From Leptospira sp. GIMC2001 (GTDB taxonomy: Bacteria > Spirochaetota > Leptospiria > Leptospirales > Leptospiraceae): 64,000 bases of DNA. This document shows positions 16,998 through 25,565 of the stretch, piece after piece (positions within the stretch are counted from its first letter, which is position 1; every line of letters begins with the position of its first letter). The position numbers and the translations under genes are program-made. The DNA lies in assembly GCF_028462125.1 (NCBI RefSeq), contig NZ_CP115468.1, forward strand, positions 3,651,559-3,715,558, written 5' to 3'. The notes beneath the pieces were generated by a model. That model made no database searches, was not told where the DNA came from, and saw only the letters and a program-made list of their open reading frames with translations.

Positions 16998-17474
16998 CTA
17001 AGATTTTCTTTTTCCCTGTATAGATTTTAGTGCATTTACATCTTCAATATCTTGACTTCTGCGAGTTTTTGATTTTAATTGAATCAATCCATCGAAATCG
17101 ATAACAGGAATATCTCCCCATTGAGAACTTACTACAACCGTTTTGTAATTTCTAACATCCTCAGTTATCAGGATATCCAAGATGTCCATCTTCCTTTCAG
17201 CATGAATAAAATTCCACGCTATTAAATTTTTATCTTTGATATAGTTTTCTCGATTAGCTACAATCATGCGAGCATCAATTGGTAAGGAAGATTTCATTCC
17301 GATAGTTAGAAGAAGCTCTTCGACTTTAATAAGATTAGATTCCGTCAATTCAGTAATGATATCAAGATCCAATGTTCCCCGAGCAACACCGTGAAGAGCA
17401 ACAGCATATCCACCAACAATACAATACTGTATTTTTGCAGAAGCAAGCAGCGGTAGAATCCGAGAAAGAATCAT
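16998..17474 (-). CDS. Nucleotidyltransferase, AbiEii/MNT-like
   Basis: This 158-residue protein has a minimal nucleotidyltransferase fold: YCIVGGYAVALHGVARGTLDLDI near the N terminus, with the GG(Y)A helix and the DLD metal-binding pair, and a third acid further on (KMDILD). The family includes stand-alone toxins and tRNA or nucleotide modifying enzymes (DUF6036/AbiEii group). ATG at 17472-17474 is the natural start. It is followed without a gap by a 58-codon ORF in the same frame. The pair resembles a toxin-antitoxin unit, but the direction of order and the target are unknown. Confidence 0.8.
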   Translation of the reverse strand: MILSRILPLLASAKIQYCIVGGYAVALHGVARGTLDLDIITELTESNLIKVEELLLTIGMKSSLPIDARMIVANRENYIKDKNLIAWNFIHAERKMDILDILITEDVRNYKTVVVSSQWGDIPVIDFDGLIQLKSKTRRSQDIEDVNALKSIQGKRKS

Positions 17475-17579
17475 GGTTGTAAAATACTGAGTTCACGATT
17501 ATCTGTCAACTTGGAAATTATCAAGAAATTTCAATTTAATTCCAGAATATCACTTAACGATGATTAGCTTATTGTAGAT

Positions 17580-17604
17580 AATTTTGCACGAGTCGTGCAA
17601 AATT
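17580..17604. repeat. 25-base near-perfect palindrome
   Basis: The twelve-base arms (aattttgcacga and its complement) are separated by a single base. It lies between the patatin gene (stop at 17664) and the nucleotidyltransferase start (17474), both minus strand. No T-run follows on either strand, so it may be an operator for the nucleotidyltransferase unit or an unusual terminator. Confidence 0.5.
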
Positions 17605-17663
17605 GATCGAAAATTTTGGTAGAGGATTACTCGACCTGTCCCTCCCTACACTGCTCCCTAACT

Positions 17664-18623
17664 TTACCACAACCTAGGAAAAGACTGACCTCGTTTAAAT
17701 CGGATATGTTCCATAATCTTTTCTTTTTGGTTTCTTGCATCTTTCTTGCCCAATTCATAAGCGGCTCGAACGCCTTTAGGATTGGTATAATCAAAGGAAG
17801 TGATCGGAAGAGGTTCGGATGGCTTGATAAGATAGGTATTGTTCAAAATATCTGGATTCTTACCGATTAATGTTGAGTCTTCATAATAAATTCCAATCTT
17901 TGGAAGATGATCAGAGAAAAATTCCAAAGCTAAGTTATTGGTTAGTCCGCCATCAATATAATATTCATTTTCTTTACTTTGCATAGATACAACTGGAGGA
18001 ATACTAGATGAATTCATAATTATCTGTTCTAGAACTTCTGGGCTATGGAAATCTTTTTCAGTATATACGATTTCTGTCATATTCCATTTCTTTAATACTT
18101 CTTGCGTTCGGTTACAAACAATTCCAGCTAGACGATCTCTCTCATCTTTAGTATAGGCTTGAGCAGTTTCTGCAATTAGCTTACCTAGCTCTACTCGTGC
18201 TTTGAACTTTTCTTCGACTTTGGGTTTAGCTCGAACAGTTAAGATGAAAACTTTGCTTGAAGAATTTTTGATCGCATCCCAATTTGCAGCAAAACGAATG
18301 GTTCTACGATACATGGATTCATGAGGAAACACTCGCTCACCGAAGAAAAGATTGCTCAATTTAAAATTGCTATCGTTTCTTCTTGTAATTTCCTCGAAGT
18401 ACTCAACTGTTTCTTCTTCACTTCCGCCGATGAGACAGAGCGCCATAGCAGATCCAGCACTCACACCAGAAACTTCCTTTAACGCGAGTCCCCACTGCTT
18501 CATCTCGTAGCCCACACCCAATCCGTACAAAGCTTTGCATCCTCCGCCTGCGATAGCGAGTGCTACTTCAGGAGGTGAGAAGATTTCTATAAAATTATGG
18601 ACTATTCTTTCCAGTGGAAACAT
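17664..18623 (-). CDS. Patatin-like phospholipase
   Basis: This 319-residue protein has all patatin hallmarks: oxyanion-hole glycine loop AIAGGGCKALYG (about 23-34), nucleophile elbow GVSAGSAMA (GxSxG, Ser about 55) and the catalytic Asp in YIDGGLTNN (about 217-225). Expected reaction is hydrolysis of acyl chains from phospholipids. There is no signal peptide, so it is cytosolic or peripheral on the inner membrane unless exported otherwise. Its start lies 22 bases inside the end of the small Cys-containing gene upstream (18602-18892), indicating coupled translation. The substrate is not known. Confidence 0.88.
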   Translation of the reverse strand: MFPLERIVHNFIEIFSPPEVALAIAGGGCKALYGLGVGYEMKQWGLALKEVSGVSAGSAMALCLIGGSEEETVEYFEEITRRNDSNFKLSNLFFGERVFPHESMYRRTIRFAANWDAIKNSSSKVFILTVRAKPKVEEKFKARVELGKLIAETAQAYTKDERDRLAGIVCNRTQEVLKKWNMTEIVYTEKDFHSPEVLEQIIMNSSSIPPVVSMQSKENEYYIDGGLTNNLALEFFSDHLPKIGIYYEDSTLIGKNPDILNNTYLIKPSEPLPITSFDYTNPKGVRAAYELGKKDARNQKEKIMEHIRFKRGQSFPRLW

Positions 18624-18892
18624 AAGGAATTGTTATCACCGAGAAATCTATCAAAATATAAATTAGATCTACAATCATCTTCAGACGAAACAAAAAAATC
18701 ATATCCGCCAGAAGGATACTTTATCTTACAGCATCCCTTTTTATTCTTATCAACATAACGAATGGATTTATCATCATCCTTCAAATCACCCTGACGTGGA
18801 TTCACATCTCTACTAGATTGAGATAGGATAGGAACAATTAGAACGATTCCTAATAGAGTCGCTTGTATAAAAACTAAATTTTTCTTTTTCAT
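18602..18892 (-). CDS. Small exported Cys-containing protein
   Basis: This 96-residue protein has a clear signal peptide (lysine-rich start, ATLLGIVLIVPIL then SQSS). The mature part holds four Cys (GCCKIKYP, DDCRSN and SLCFHW), likely disulfide-bonded outside the cytosol. No family is recognised. It overlaps the patatin gene start by 22 bases on the same strand, so the two are co-translated. It could be an inhibitor, carrier or unrelated small secreted protein. Confidence 0.6.
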   Translation of the reverse strand: MKKKNLVFIQATLLGIVLIVPILSQSSRDVNPRQGDLKDDDKSIRYVDKNKKGCCKIKYPSGGYDFFVSSEDDCRSNLYFDRFLGDNNSLCFHWKE

Positions 18893-18963
18893 ATAGATGA
18901 GTTAATTCAATTTTTAGACTCCTCATCATTCATGATTATTTACAAATTATTGCAATAATTTTT

Positions 18964-19896
18964 CTAAAAGATATTCACGCAGTTTTTCTCAAAATCTAGA
19001 AAGCGTGTTGGCAAAGGAATCTCTGCAGATATTTCTTCTTGAGTAAACGGATGTACAAATTGAATTGTTCTTGCGAGAAGTAGCAATCCGTATTTTTTGT
19101 AATCATTTCCAGATCTTGAATAAAGTAAATCACCCACAACTGGACAACCAATATGTTGAAAATGTACCCTTATCTGATGGGTGCGTCCTGTCTCTAATTG
19201 AATTTTTACGAAGCTAAATTTTCGTCCACGTTTAGTACAGACCACTTGCAACGTTTCATAATGAGTTATTGATGGTCTTCCATCTTCTCTCACAGTCATT
19301 TTCAATCTTTCTTTTGGATGTCTTCCGATTGGAAGATCAATTGTTCCTTTAGATTCTTGAGGAGCTTGAAGTACCCATGCATAATAGGTCTTATGGATTT
19401 GCCTATCCATAAAAAGTTTTGCCATAGCTGCATGTGCACGATCATTTTTTGCAACGACCAACAAACCTTCCGTAGGTTTATCCAATCTATGCACGATTCC
19501 TGGACGATCTGTACCAGTTCCAGCTGACAAATTGTTGAATTGGTATAGAAGTCCATTTACTAATGTAATGGATCTGTCCCCAGGACCAGGATGAGTTGCA
19601 ATCCCTGGCGCTTTATGAACAATTCGAATATGCTCATCTTCCCATACAATGGGTATTTCCATTTTTACCGGTTCTAGAAAGGGTTTTGGTTTTGCGGGCA
19701 CCAAGATTTTATAAATCTCTCCGGTATATACCTTATGTCCCGTTTTAGTTATGGGCTTGTCGTCTAATTGCACGCATTCGCTACGAATCCATTTCTGGAT
19801 TGCTGACCTAGTTAGGTCATCGCCAACGGCTTCCAATAGAAATATATCAAGCCTTTGATCATTGTATTCTTCGAGAACGGTTGCGGTTAATTCCAT
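18964..19896 (-). CDS. rluD: RluA/RluD family 23S rRNA pseudouridine synthase
   Basis: This 310-residue cytosolic enzyme has an N-terminal S4 RNA-binding domain (about 10-75, QRLDIFLLEAVGDDLTRS) and a catalytic domain with GIVHRLDKPTEGLLVVAK, in which the Asp of HRLDK is the conserved nucleophile; the usual D.SGL is P.EGL here. GRTHQIRVHFQHIGCPVVGD is the second family signature. It isomerises uridines in large-subunit rRNA; RluD-type specificity (positions 1911, 1915, 1917 in E. coli numbering) is inferred from the S4 domain and length. It is divergent from loa22 with about 98 bases between. Confidence 0.88.
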   Translation of the reverse strand: MELTATVLEEYNDQRLDIFLLEAVGDDLTRSAIQKWIRSECVQLDDKPITKTGHKVYTGEIYKILVPAKPKPFLEPVKMEIPIVWEDEHIRIVHKAPGIATHPGPGDRSITLVNGLLYQFNNLSAGTGTDRPGIVHRLDKPTEGLLVVAKNDRAHAAMAKLFMDRQIHKTYYAWVLQAPQESKGTIDLPIGRHPKERLKMTVREDGRPSITHYETLQVVCTKRGRKFSFVKIQLETGRTHQIRVHFQHIGCPVVGDLLYSRSGNDYKKYGLLLLARTIQFVHPFTQEEISAEIPLPTRFLDFEKNCVNIF

Positions 19897-19994
19897 GGAG
19901 TAGTTTTTTTAAGAAAAAAAGAGCGGATGGTTGTTTTTAAACTTGAATCTCTGCTTAGAAACAGTAATTTTGACACTGGAAGGAAGGTCAATCC

Positions 19995-20588
19995 ATGAAT
20001 TTTAAAAATCTTATAAATCTTCTTATTATTGCTCTAGTATCATCTACACTAGTTCTTTGTTCATCAACAGAAACAAAGCAACCTGAAACAGAACCAGTTG
20101 CAGAGAATACAGAAGTTGAAGAGCCAAAAACTCGTTCTTTTGATATGAACATATTAGATGAAATTAACATTACTCTAAAAGAATACAGATATCCAGATGG
20201 TGTTCGTAGAAGAGGTTTCAGCTACAAGAAAGCTGATGTTACTAAAGAAGACTTCAATCTTTGGGCAAAAGAAAACGTAAACTTCATTAAAGAAGCACTC
20301 GATAAATTGCCAGCAGAGTATGCTGTTCAAGTTATTGGACATGCGGACTCAACAGGACCTGAAGAAGCTGAAGGTGCGAAGAAAGGTAATGCTTATTACT
20401 CACAAATCCGTGCTGAAGCAGTTAAGACTGCTCTTGTTCAACAAGGAATTCCTGCAGAAAGAATTGCAATCAAAGCCGTTGGTTCAGCTGAGCCAGTGAG
20501 CGGATATGATGAGCAAGACGAGATCAACAGACGTGTTACTTTTCAAGTAATTGCTGTTGAACCAGCAGAAGATTCTACAGTAGAATAA
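19995..20588 (+). CDS. loa22: OmpA-family surface lipoprotein Loa22
   Basis: This 197-residue protein has lipobox STLVLC with acyl Cys22, a Thr/Glu-rich linker and then the Loa22-specific block YRYPDGVRRRGFSYKKADVT. The OmpA_C peptidoglycan-binding domain (about 85-190) has VIGHADSTGPEEAEGAKKG, SQIRAEAVKTAL and EINRRVTF. This order is the one I know for Leptospira Loa22, an outer-membrane lipoprotein needed for virulence in L. interrogans and also present in saprophytes. Ribosome site ggaagg lies about 10 bases upstream. A strong terminator follows, in line with a highly expressed single-gene unit. It is the best genus marker in the window. Confidence 0.93.
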   Translation: MNFKNLINLLIIALVSSTLVLCSSTETKQPETEPVAENTEVEEPKTRSFDMNILDEINITLKEYRYPDGVRRRGFSYKKADVTKEDFNLWAKENVNFIKEALDKLPAEYAVQVIGHADSTGPEEAEGAKKGNAYYSQIRAEAVKTALVQQGIPAERIAIKAVGSAEPVSGYDEQDEINRRVTFQVIAVEPAEDSTVE

Positions 20589-20627
20589 GAAACCTTAACT
20601 TCAAGATTTCCTTTAGTTAGGAATTAC

Positions 20628-20663
20628 AAAACTCGGAGTGCTTTTGGCACCCGAGTTTTTTTG
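20628..20663 (+). terminator. Rho-independent terminator of loa22
   Basis: The stem aaactcgg/ccgagttt with an inner gtgc/gcac pair and a short loop is followed by a run of Ts, 40 bases after the loa22 stop. Confidence 0.88.
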
Positions 20664-20765
20664 TATCTACGTAATGATTTATCTCCAAATTTTTAGTTAG
20701 CTTATATTGAAAAAAAAATCAAGTCAAGAATAACTGAATAATTAAGTACTTCATTCAATAGGGGA

Positions 20766-22088
20766 TTATACCCTACTGGAACAAAGCGAACTCAGACCTA
20801 AAATCGCTTCATGAAAGTCCTCTTCCTTTACAATCAAGCTAAGGATAAGAATAATCCTTATTTTATCATTCGAATCTTCATTCATTTCCTTACTAAAATT
20901 GAACATGGATCCAGTATGAAGATAGATTCCATATTGCTGCAGAAGTGTAATGGCAAAAAGTTCATCCGGATGTCCAATGGAATCTAAATCATCCTTACTT
21001 ATCCCATTTGACAAAAGGTTCTGATTCAATGATTCCAGTTTTTCTCGATTCAATTCTATTGAAATATTGATATACCATCCGCCATTGTATTCAGGAATAT
21101 TAATGTCTTCTTTATCTGCTAGAATCTCCATTGCCTTTCCATAATTTCTCCGTATACGACTTCTAATTTGATTCTGAATCATATGTCTGGAACTTAATAT
21201 AGTTGGAAGGACTTCTTGCACAATGGAATTCACTGATAGATAGGAATCCGTGAGCCATTCCAATCTTTTTGGAATCTCATTCCATAAGCTCTCAGGATCT
21301 TCGGGAATCTGAAGATGAATCCATGCAAGTTTCCATCCCGGAAGACCAGCCAATTTAGACAGACCATTCACAGTTATCACAGGCACTCTATTGGAAATAA
21401 AATAATGATATAGTATATTCGAATTTACGTAATCAGCAAAAACCTCATCTATGATGACAACTAGATTGTATTTGTATGCAATGCTCTCATATGCTTGTAT
21501 TTCATCTAAACTTAAAGTATAGCCATTGGGATTATTGGGCTGCACAATCATAATAGCTCTGGTTCTTTTTGTAATTTTCGACTCAATATCTGCAATCGAT
21601 TCAAATGAGACTGGCTCAACAAGTTCCCACCTCGCCAAAAAATCCAAAAGCGGATACCCTGGTGATTGAACTAAAATTTCATCTGATGGATTGGTGATTG
21701 ATTTTAGAACTAAAGCATAGGCTTCAGAAGTTCCAGATGTTAAGTAAAATTTATCTGGATGAAATAGTTCACTAACATCGAATTGATTGGTTACATTGGT
21801 CGATAGTCTCTCTATGTAATAGTTCTGTATTGCTTCTCGTGCAGATTGTAAACCTTGAGGATTTGGTTCATATATCCAAGAAAATTCATTCGCTATTTCA
21901 TGGAGCATCATTTCTTTCGGATAGTTAAAACCAAGCTTAGTCGGGTTGGTCTCAGTTAAGTCTAGAACTTTTAGTTTGGAATTTTCCCGATTTTTCTTAA
22001 GCTCGATGATTGGATTGATCTCTTCATAATTTTCAGATAAATCCTGAAAGCGCTTAGATTGAAAATGACTCATAGAATGAATATCCAT
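20766..22088 (-). CDS. PLP-dependent class I/II aminotransferase
   Basis: This 440-residue fold-type I enzyme has a substrate-binding start with LDLTETNPTKLGF, FYLTSGTSEAYALVL (PLP phosphate region), IVQPNNPNGYTL, VVIIDEVFADYV (Asp that pairs the pyridine nitrogen) and NGLSKLAGLPGWKLAW, where the Lys of LSK is the Schiff-base residue. The amino-acid substrate is not evident. The ATG at 22088 leaves only 13 bases to the divergent MFS start; the ATG at 22073 (MSHFQS) is an alternative with a slightly better ribosome site. Cytosolic. Confidence 0.87.
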   Translation of the reverse strand: MDIHSMSHFQSKRFQDLSENYEEINPIIELKKNRENSKLKVLDLTETNPTKLGFNYPKEMMLHEIANEFSWIYEPNPQGLQSAREAIQNYYIERLSTNVTNQFDVSELFHPDKFYLTSGTSEAYALVLKSITNPSDEILVQSPGYPLLDFLARWELVEPVSFESIADIESKITKRTRAIMIVQPNNPNGYTLSLDEIQAYESIAYKYNLVVIIDEVFADYVNSNILYHYFISNRVPVITVNGLSKLAGLPGWKLAWIHLQIPEDPESLWNEIPKRLEWLTDSYLSVNSIVQEVLPTILSSRHMIQNQIRSRIRRNYGKAMEILADKEDINIPEYNGGWYINISIELNREKLESLNQNLLSNGISKDDLDSIGHPDELFAITLLQQYGIYLHTGSMFNFSKEMNEDSNDKIRIILILSLIVKEEDFHEAILGLSSLCSSRV

Positions 22089-22101
22089 TTAGTGGCACTA
22101 T

Positions 22102-23313
22102 ATGGAAGAACAAAATCTCCACGACCATAAGCAAGAAAGATGGATTATAGTGATACTTGCATTTATGCAATTTGCGCATATTCTAGATTTCGTAATCATG
22201 ATGCCATTAGGCCCATTTTTCATGCAGGAATTCAAAATCAATTCCTTACAATTCGGAATACTTGTTTCTGTATATACTTTCAGTGCTGGTATATTCGGAT
22301 TGCTTGGAGCATTTTATCTAGATCGATATGATCGAAAATTTGCAGCAATTTTTGTATTCTCAGGCTTTACTTTTGGAACGATATTTTGCGCCTTTGCCCC
22401 CGACTACAATACACTTCTTGTAGCACGAGCAGTCGCTGGAGGCTTCGGTGGAATCATAGGTGCAGTGGTTCTTGCAATCATCGGAGATATAATTCCCTTC
22501 TTTAGAAGAGGTAAAGCGACTGGTGCTGTGATGTCGGCATTCTCAATTGCTTCGGTTATTGGTATTCCAATTGGGATGATCCTTGCGGAAAATTTTGGAT
22601 GGCATGCACCATTCCTTGCCCTTGGCATCCTTAGCTTAGCATTTATTCCTTTGTCATATAAAATCTTGCCAACCATGAGACTTCATCTCGAAGGAATCGA
22701 CTCAACTAAGCCAGCCTGGAATTCGATCTCTATTGTTCTTTCTCGAAAGAATAGTTATCTTGTATTTCTTTTTTTAACCTGCCTTATGTTTGGTGGCTTT
22801 ACAATAATTCCATTTCTTACACCTTACATGGTTGGGAATGTTGGTTTGCAAATGAATGAATTGAAATATATTTATTTATTCGGTGGATTGTTTACTTTTT
22901 TCTCAATGAATATCATTGGCAAATTATCAGATAGATTTGGTAAACAAAAGATATTTACATTTGTTGCAATACTTTCCTGGGCACCCGTACTTTTTGTTAC
23001 AAATATGACTACCACACCACTTGCCTTAACCCTCACAGTCACCACTATTTTTATGGTATTGGTGTCTGGTAGAATTGTTCCTGCATTTGCAATCATCACT
23101 TCAACCGTTGAACCACAACTTAGAGGTAGCTTTATGAGCATCACTTCTTCCGTTCAACAACTTGCCTCGGGACTCGCATCTTTTCTTGCAGGGACAATAA
23201 TTTATGAAGTAGGCAATCACACACTGGTAAATTATAATATTGTTGGTTATATCGCGGTGATAGCTTCGATGATTTCGGTTTTTTTGGTTTGGAAATTAAA
23301 GACGGCACATTAG
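22102..23313 (+). CDS. MFS transporter, DHA1-like
   Basis: This 403-residue protein has 12 membrane segments and the MFS motifs: LGAFYLDRYDRKF in loop 2-3 (motif A), AVAGGFGGIIGAVV in TM4 and GKLSDRFGKQK in loop 8-9 (second motif A). The short hydrophilic N terminus (EEQNLHDHKQERW) precedes TM1 directly. It is likely a drug or sugar efflux carrier; the substrate is unknown. panB follows after 9 bases on the same strand, so they may share a transcript. Confidence 0.88.
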   Translation: MEEQNLHDHKQERWIIVILAFMQFAHILDFVIMMPLGPFFMQEFKINSLQFGILVSVYTFSAGIFGLLGAFYLDRYDRKFAAIFVFSGFTFGTIFCAFAPDYNTLLVARAVAGGFGGIIGAVVLAIIGDIIPFFRRGKATGAVMSAFSIASVIGIPIGMILAENFGWHAPFLALGILSLAFIPLSYKILPTMRLHLEGIDSTKPAWNSISIVLSRKNSYLVFLFLTCLMFGGFTIIPFLTPYMVGNVGLQMNELKYIYLFGGLFTFFSMNIIGKLSDRFGKQKIFTFVAILSWAPVLFVTNMTTTPLALTLTVTTIFMVLVSGRIVPAFAIITSTVEPQLRGSFMSITSSVQQLASGLASFLAGTIIYEVGNHTLVNYNIVGYIAVIASMISVFLVWKLKTAH

Positions 23314-23322
23314 GATAGTGAT

Positions 23323-24117
23323 ATGAAGAATATTGTCAATTTTTTTCAAGAAAAGAAGAATAAATCTCCGATCTCGGTTGTAACATGCTATGATTATACT
23401 TTTGCGAAGCTAGTTGCCGCAACCGATATTGATTGTATTCTAGTTGGTGACTCACTAGGAATGGTGATTCAAGGCCACAATAGCACACTACCTGTTACCC
23501 TGGACGAGATGATCTATCATACTAAGGCAGTGCGTCGCGGAGCACCTGAGAAATTCATTATTGCTGATATGCCATTTCTATCATACCAAACTTCTTTAGA
23601 GGAAGGTATACGTTCAGCTGGCAAAATCATGAAAGAATCCGGAGCAGACGCTGTGAAATTGGAAGGTGGCAATGACGATTGCTTCGAACTCGTTCACAGA
23701 TTGGTAGAATGTGGAATTCCAGTGATGGGACATTTAGGACTGACTCCGCAGTCTTATCAAACTTTGGGTGGATACAAAGTTCAAGCGAAGGATGATGCTT
23801 CCGCAGAAATTCTATTAGAAGACTCAATGAGTCTAGAAGAAGCAGGAGCATTTTCAATCGTACTGGAAATGATTCCAGAATCGGTTGGTAAAAAAGTTTC
23901 TGAGAAGATCTTTATCCCTACCATTGGTATTGGTGCTGGTCGATATACAGATGGTCAGGTTTTGGTTATCAATGATTTATTAGGAATGAATTCAGAGTTT
24001 ACACCCAAATTTTTGAAGAAGTATGCTGACCTTTCAACGACAACTAAGTCCGCAATACAAACATACCACGAAGAAGTCGTTGGAAAGAAGTTTCCAGAAG
24101 AAAAGAATTGCTTTTAG
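23323..24117 (+). CDS. panB: 3-methyl-2-oxobutanoate hydroxymethyltransferase (PanB)
   Basis: This 264-residue enzyme is of standard length for the family. It catalyses the first step of pantothenate (vitamin B5, then coenzyme A) synthesis, transferring a hydroxymethyl group from methylene-tetrahydrofolate to alpha-ketoisovalerate. Signatures: VVTCYDYTFAKL, ILVGDSLGMVIQG, AVKLEGG, GIPVMGHLGLTPQS and IPTIGIGAG. The conserved Asp and Glu metal and catalytic ligands lie in these motifs. It is preceded by the MFS gene at 9 bases and followed 62 bases later by a DAHP synthase-like gene, with no shared pathway apart from general biosynthesis. Confidence 0.95.
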   Translation: MKNIVNFFQEKKNKSPISVVTCYDYTFAKLVAATDIDCILVGDSLGMVIQGHNSTLPVTLDEMIYHTKAVRRGAPEKFIIADMPFLSYQTSLEEGIRSAGKIMKESGADAVKLEGGNDDCFELVHRLVECGIPVMGHLGLTPQSYQTLGGYKVQAKDDASAEILLEDSMSLEEAGAFSIVLEMIPESVGKKVSEKIFIPTIGIGAGRYTDGQVLVINDLLGMNSEFTPKFLKKYADLSTTTKSAIQTYHEEVVGKKFPEEKNCF

Positions 24118-24179
24118 GTTTGACCCTGTCTGTCCGATTCTTTTAATGGAAAGCAAAGATTCATTATAAGACTTGAGGA

Positions 24180-25322
24180 TTGGAACAGTTGGACATTATA
24201 GAACTAGAGAAGGGATTCTCACAAACAGAAGAAAATATCAAGAAGCTCGCATCTGAGCATGGCAATTCCGTCGAGATCATTCGAGGCGGTGCAGTGTCCG
24301 ACACAATCCATATCATCGGCGATACAAGAAAAATCGCAACCAAAGCAGGATATGTAAAAGAACTTCCAGGTGTAGTGAAGATTTGGAATGTATCCGTTCC
24401 TTATAAAAATATTGCGAAAGTAGCAACTGGCAAAAACGGAGAAGTCGTTCATCGGGAAACTCGCACTGTAGAAGTAAAAGGACCTGATGGTTTAGTTCGT
24501 AAATTTGGTGCTGGTAAACATATTTTCATTGTTGGTCCCGATTCTCCTCAGACAGAAGAACAAACTATGACCATCGCCAAACAAGCAAAAGCTCTTGGTG
24601 AAAAGTATGGAATCTTAGATAGAATTATTCTTCGTGGTGGTGCATTCAAACCTAGAACTCGCCCGACTGATTGGCGCGGTATGGGATGGGAAGGCATCAA
24701 GATGCTTGACCAAGCAAGAGAAGCTACAGGAATTCCATACGTAACAGAAGTTATGGATCATACTATGGCTGAAGAAGTTTCTAAACATGCTGATATGATT
24801 CAGATTGGAACTCGCAATGCACAAGATTTTGAACTACTAGAAGCAGTCGGTGCAACAATGAAGCCTGTGATTCTCAAAAGAGGATTTGGTAATGAAGCAG
24901 AAGAATGGTTTTCTGCTGCGGAATATATCGCCAACCAAGGTAATCTAAATATTATTTTATGTGAACGCGGAGTCAAAACTCTTTTTATCAAAGAAGGATA
25001 TTGCCGCAATACTCCTGATTTAAATGTTCTAACACATATTAAGAAGAAAACTATTTTGCCATGTATATTCGATCCGTCACATGTTGCTGGAGATGATAAG
25101 ATCGTAATCAAGAATCTTCTTGCGAGCTTACCATTTGATCCAGATGGTTCGATTACAGAAACTTTGCATGAAGAAGCTTTCCGTAAGGAACAAAAATGTG
25201 ATGCTGGCCAAGCACTTGTCATGAGTGTATATGAACATGCAGTCGAAGCGATTTTGGAATATGAATCAAAAATTCAATCTATTACGAAGAAGATAGATAG
25301 TTATTTCGATAATCGAAAATAG
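24180..25322 (+). CDS. DAHP synthase-like enzyme (type I-beta) with altered metal site
   Basis: The protein has 380 residues from TTG 24180 (a TTG at 24189 is better spaced from gagga). It has an N-terminal ferredoxin-like regulatory domain (about 30-85, IHIIGDTRK, VSVPYKNIAK) then a TIM barrel with ILRGGAFKPRTRP, MIQIGTRNAQDFELL, ILKRGFGN, ILCERG, IFDPSH and C-terminal Glu327 and Asp341. This is the order of Thermotoga-type DAHP synthase, which joins PEP and erythrose 4-phosphate in the shikimate pathway. The usual metal-binding Cys of AGPCS is Asp121 here (VGPDSPQ). Activity may be metal-independent or altered. KDO8P or sialic-acid synthase relatives are less likely. Confidence 0.82.
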   Translation: MEQLDIIELEKGFSQTEENIKKLASEHGNSVEIIRGGAVSDTIHIIGDTRKIATKAGYVKELPGVVKIWNVSVPYKNIAKVATGKNGEVVHRETRTVEVKGPDGLVRKFGAGKHIFIVGPDSPQTEEQTMTIAKQAKALGEKYGILDRIILRGGAFKPRTRPTDWRGMGWEGIKMLDQAREATGIPYVTEVMDHTMAEEVSKHADMIQIGTRNAQDFELLEAVGATMKPVILKRGFGNEAEEWFSAAEYIANQGNLNIILCERGVKTLFIKEGYCRNTPDLNVLTHIKKKTILPCIFDPSHVAGDDKIVIKNLLASLPFDPDGSITETLHEEAFRKEQKCDAGQALVMSVYEHAVEAILEYESKIQSITKKIDSYFDNRK

Positions 25323-25388
25323 AATGTTGATCTGTCATTGAGTTTGAGTTGCCAATGAATTTTGGCTTCTCGTTCACGTCCACCAGCC

Positions 25389-25404
25389 CTGGGCTTAAGC
25401 CCAG
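25389..25404. repeat. Intergenic palindrome, gggcttaagccc family
   Basis: Perfect 16-base palindrome ctgggctt/aagcccag in the gap after the DAHP synthase gene. Its core is shared with elements at 27211-27236 and 60152-60173. Confidence 0.6.
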
Positions 25405-25565
25405 CCCAGTTGGAACAGGCTTAGAATCTCCGATATTCCATTCATCCAACTTCGATCAAGATTTCCAAAACCTAGCAAATCTATCTACAAAAATCGGATT
25501 TATTGAATTTCGCTATTGAGCATATTATGCACAGATTGCGGATACTTTTGCGACATTTCTAAATT

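Noticed and set aside
17616..17870. 84-codon frame on the plus strand over the patatin gene
   Set aside because: Shadow of the patatin coding frame with no ribosome site.
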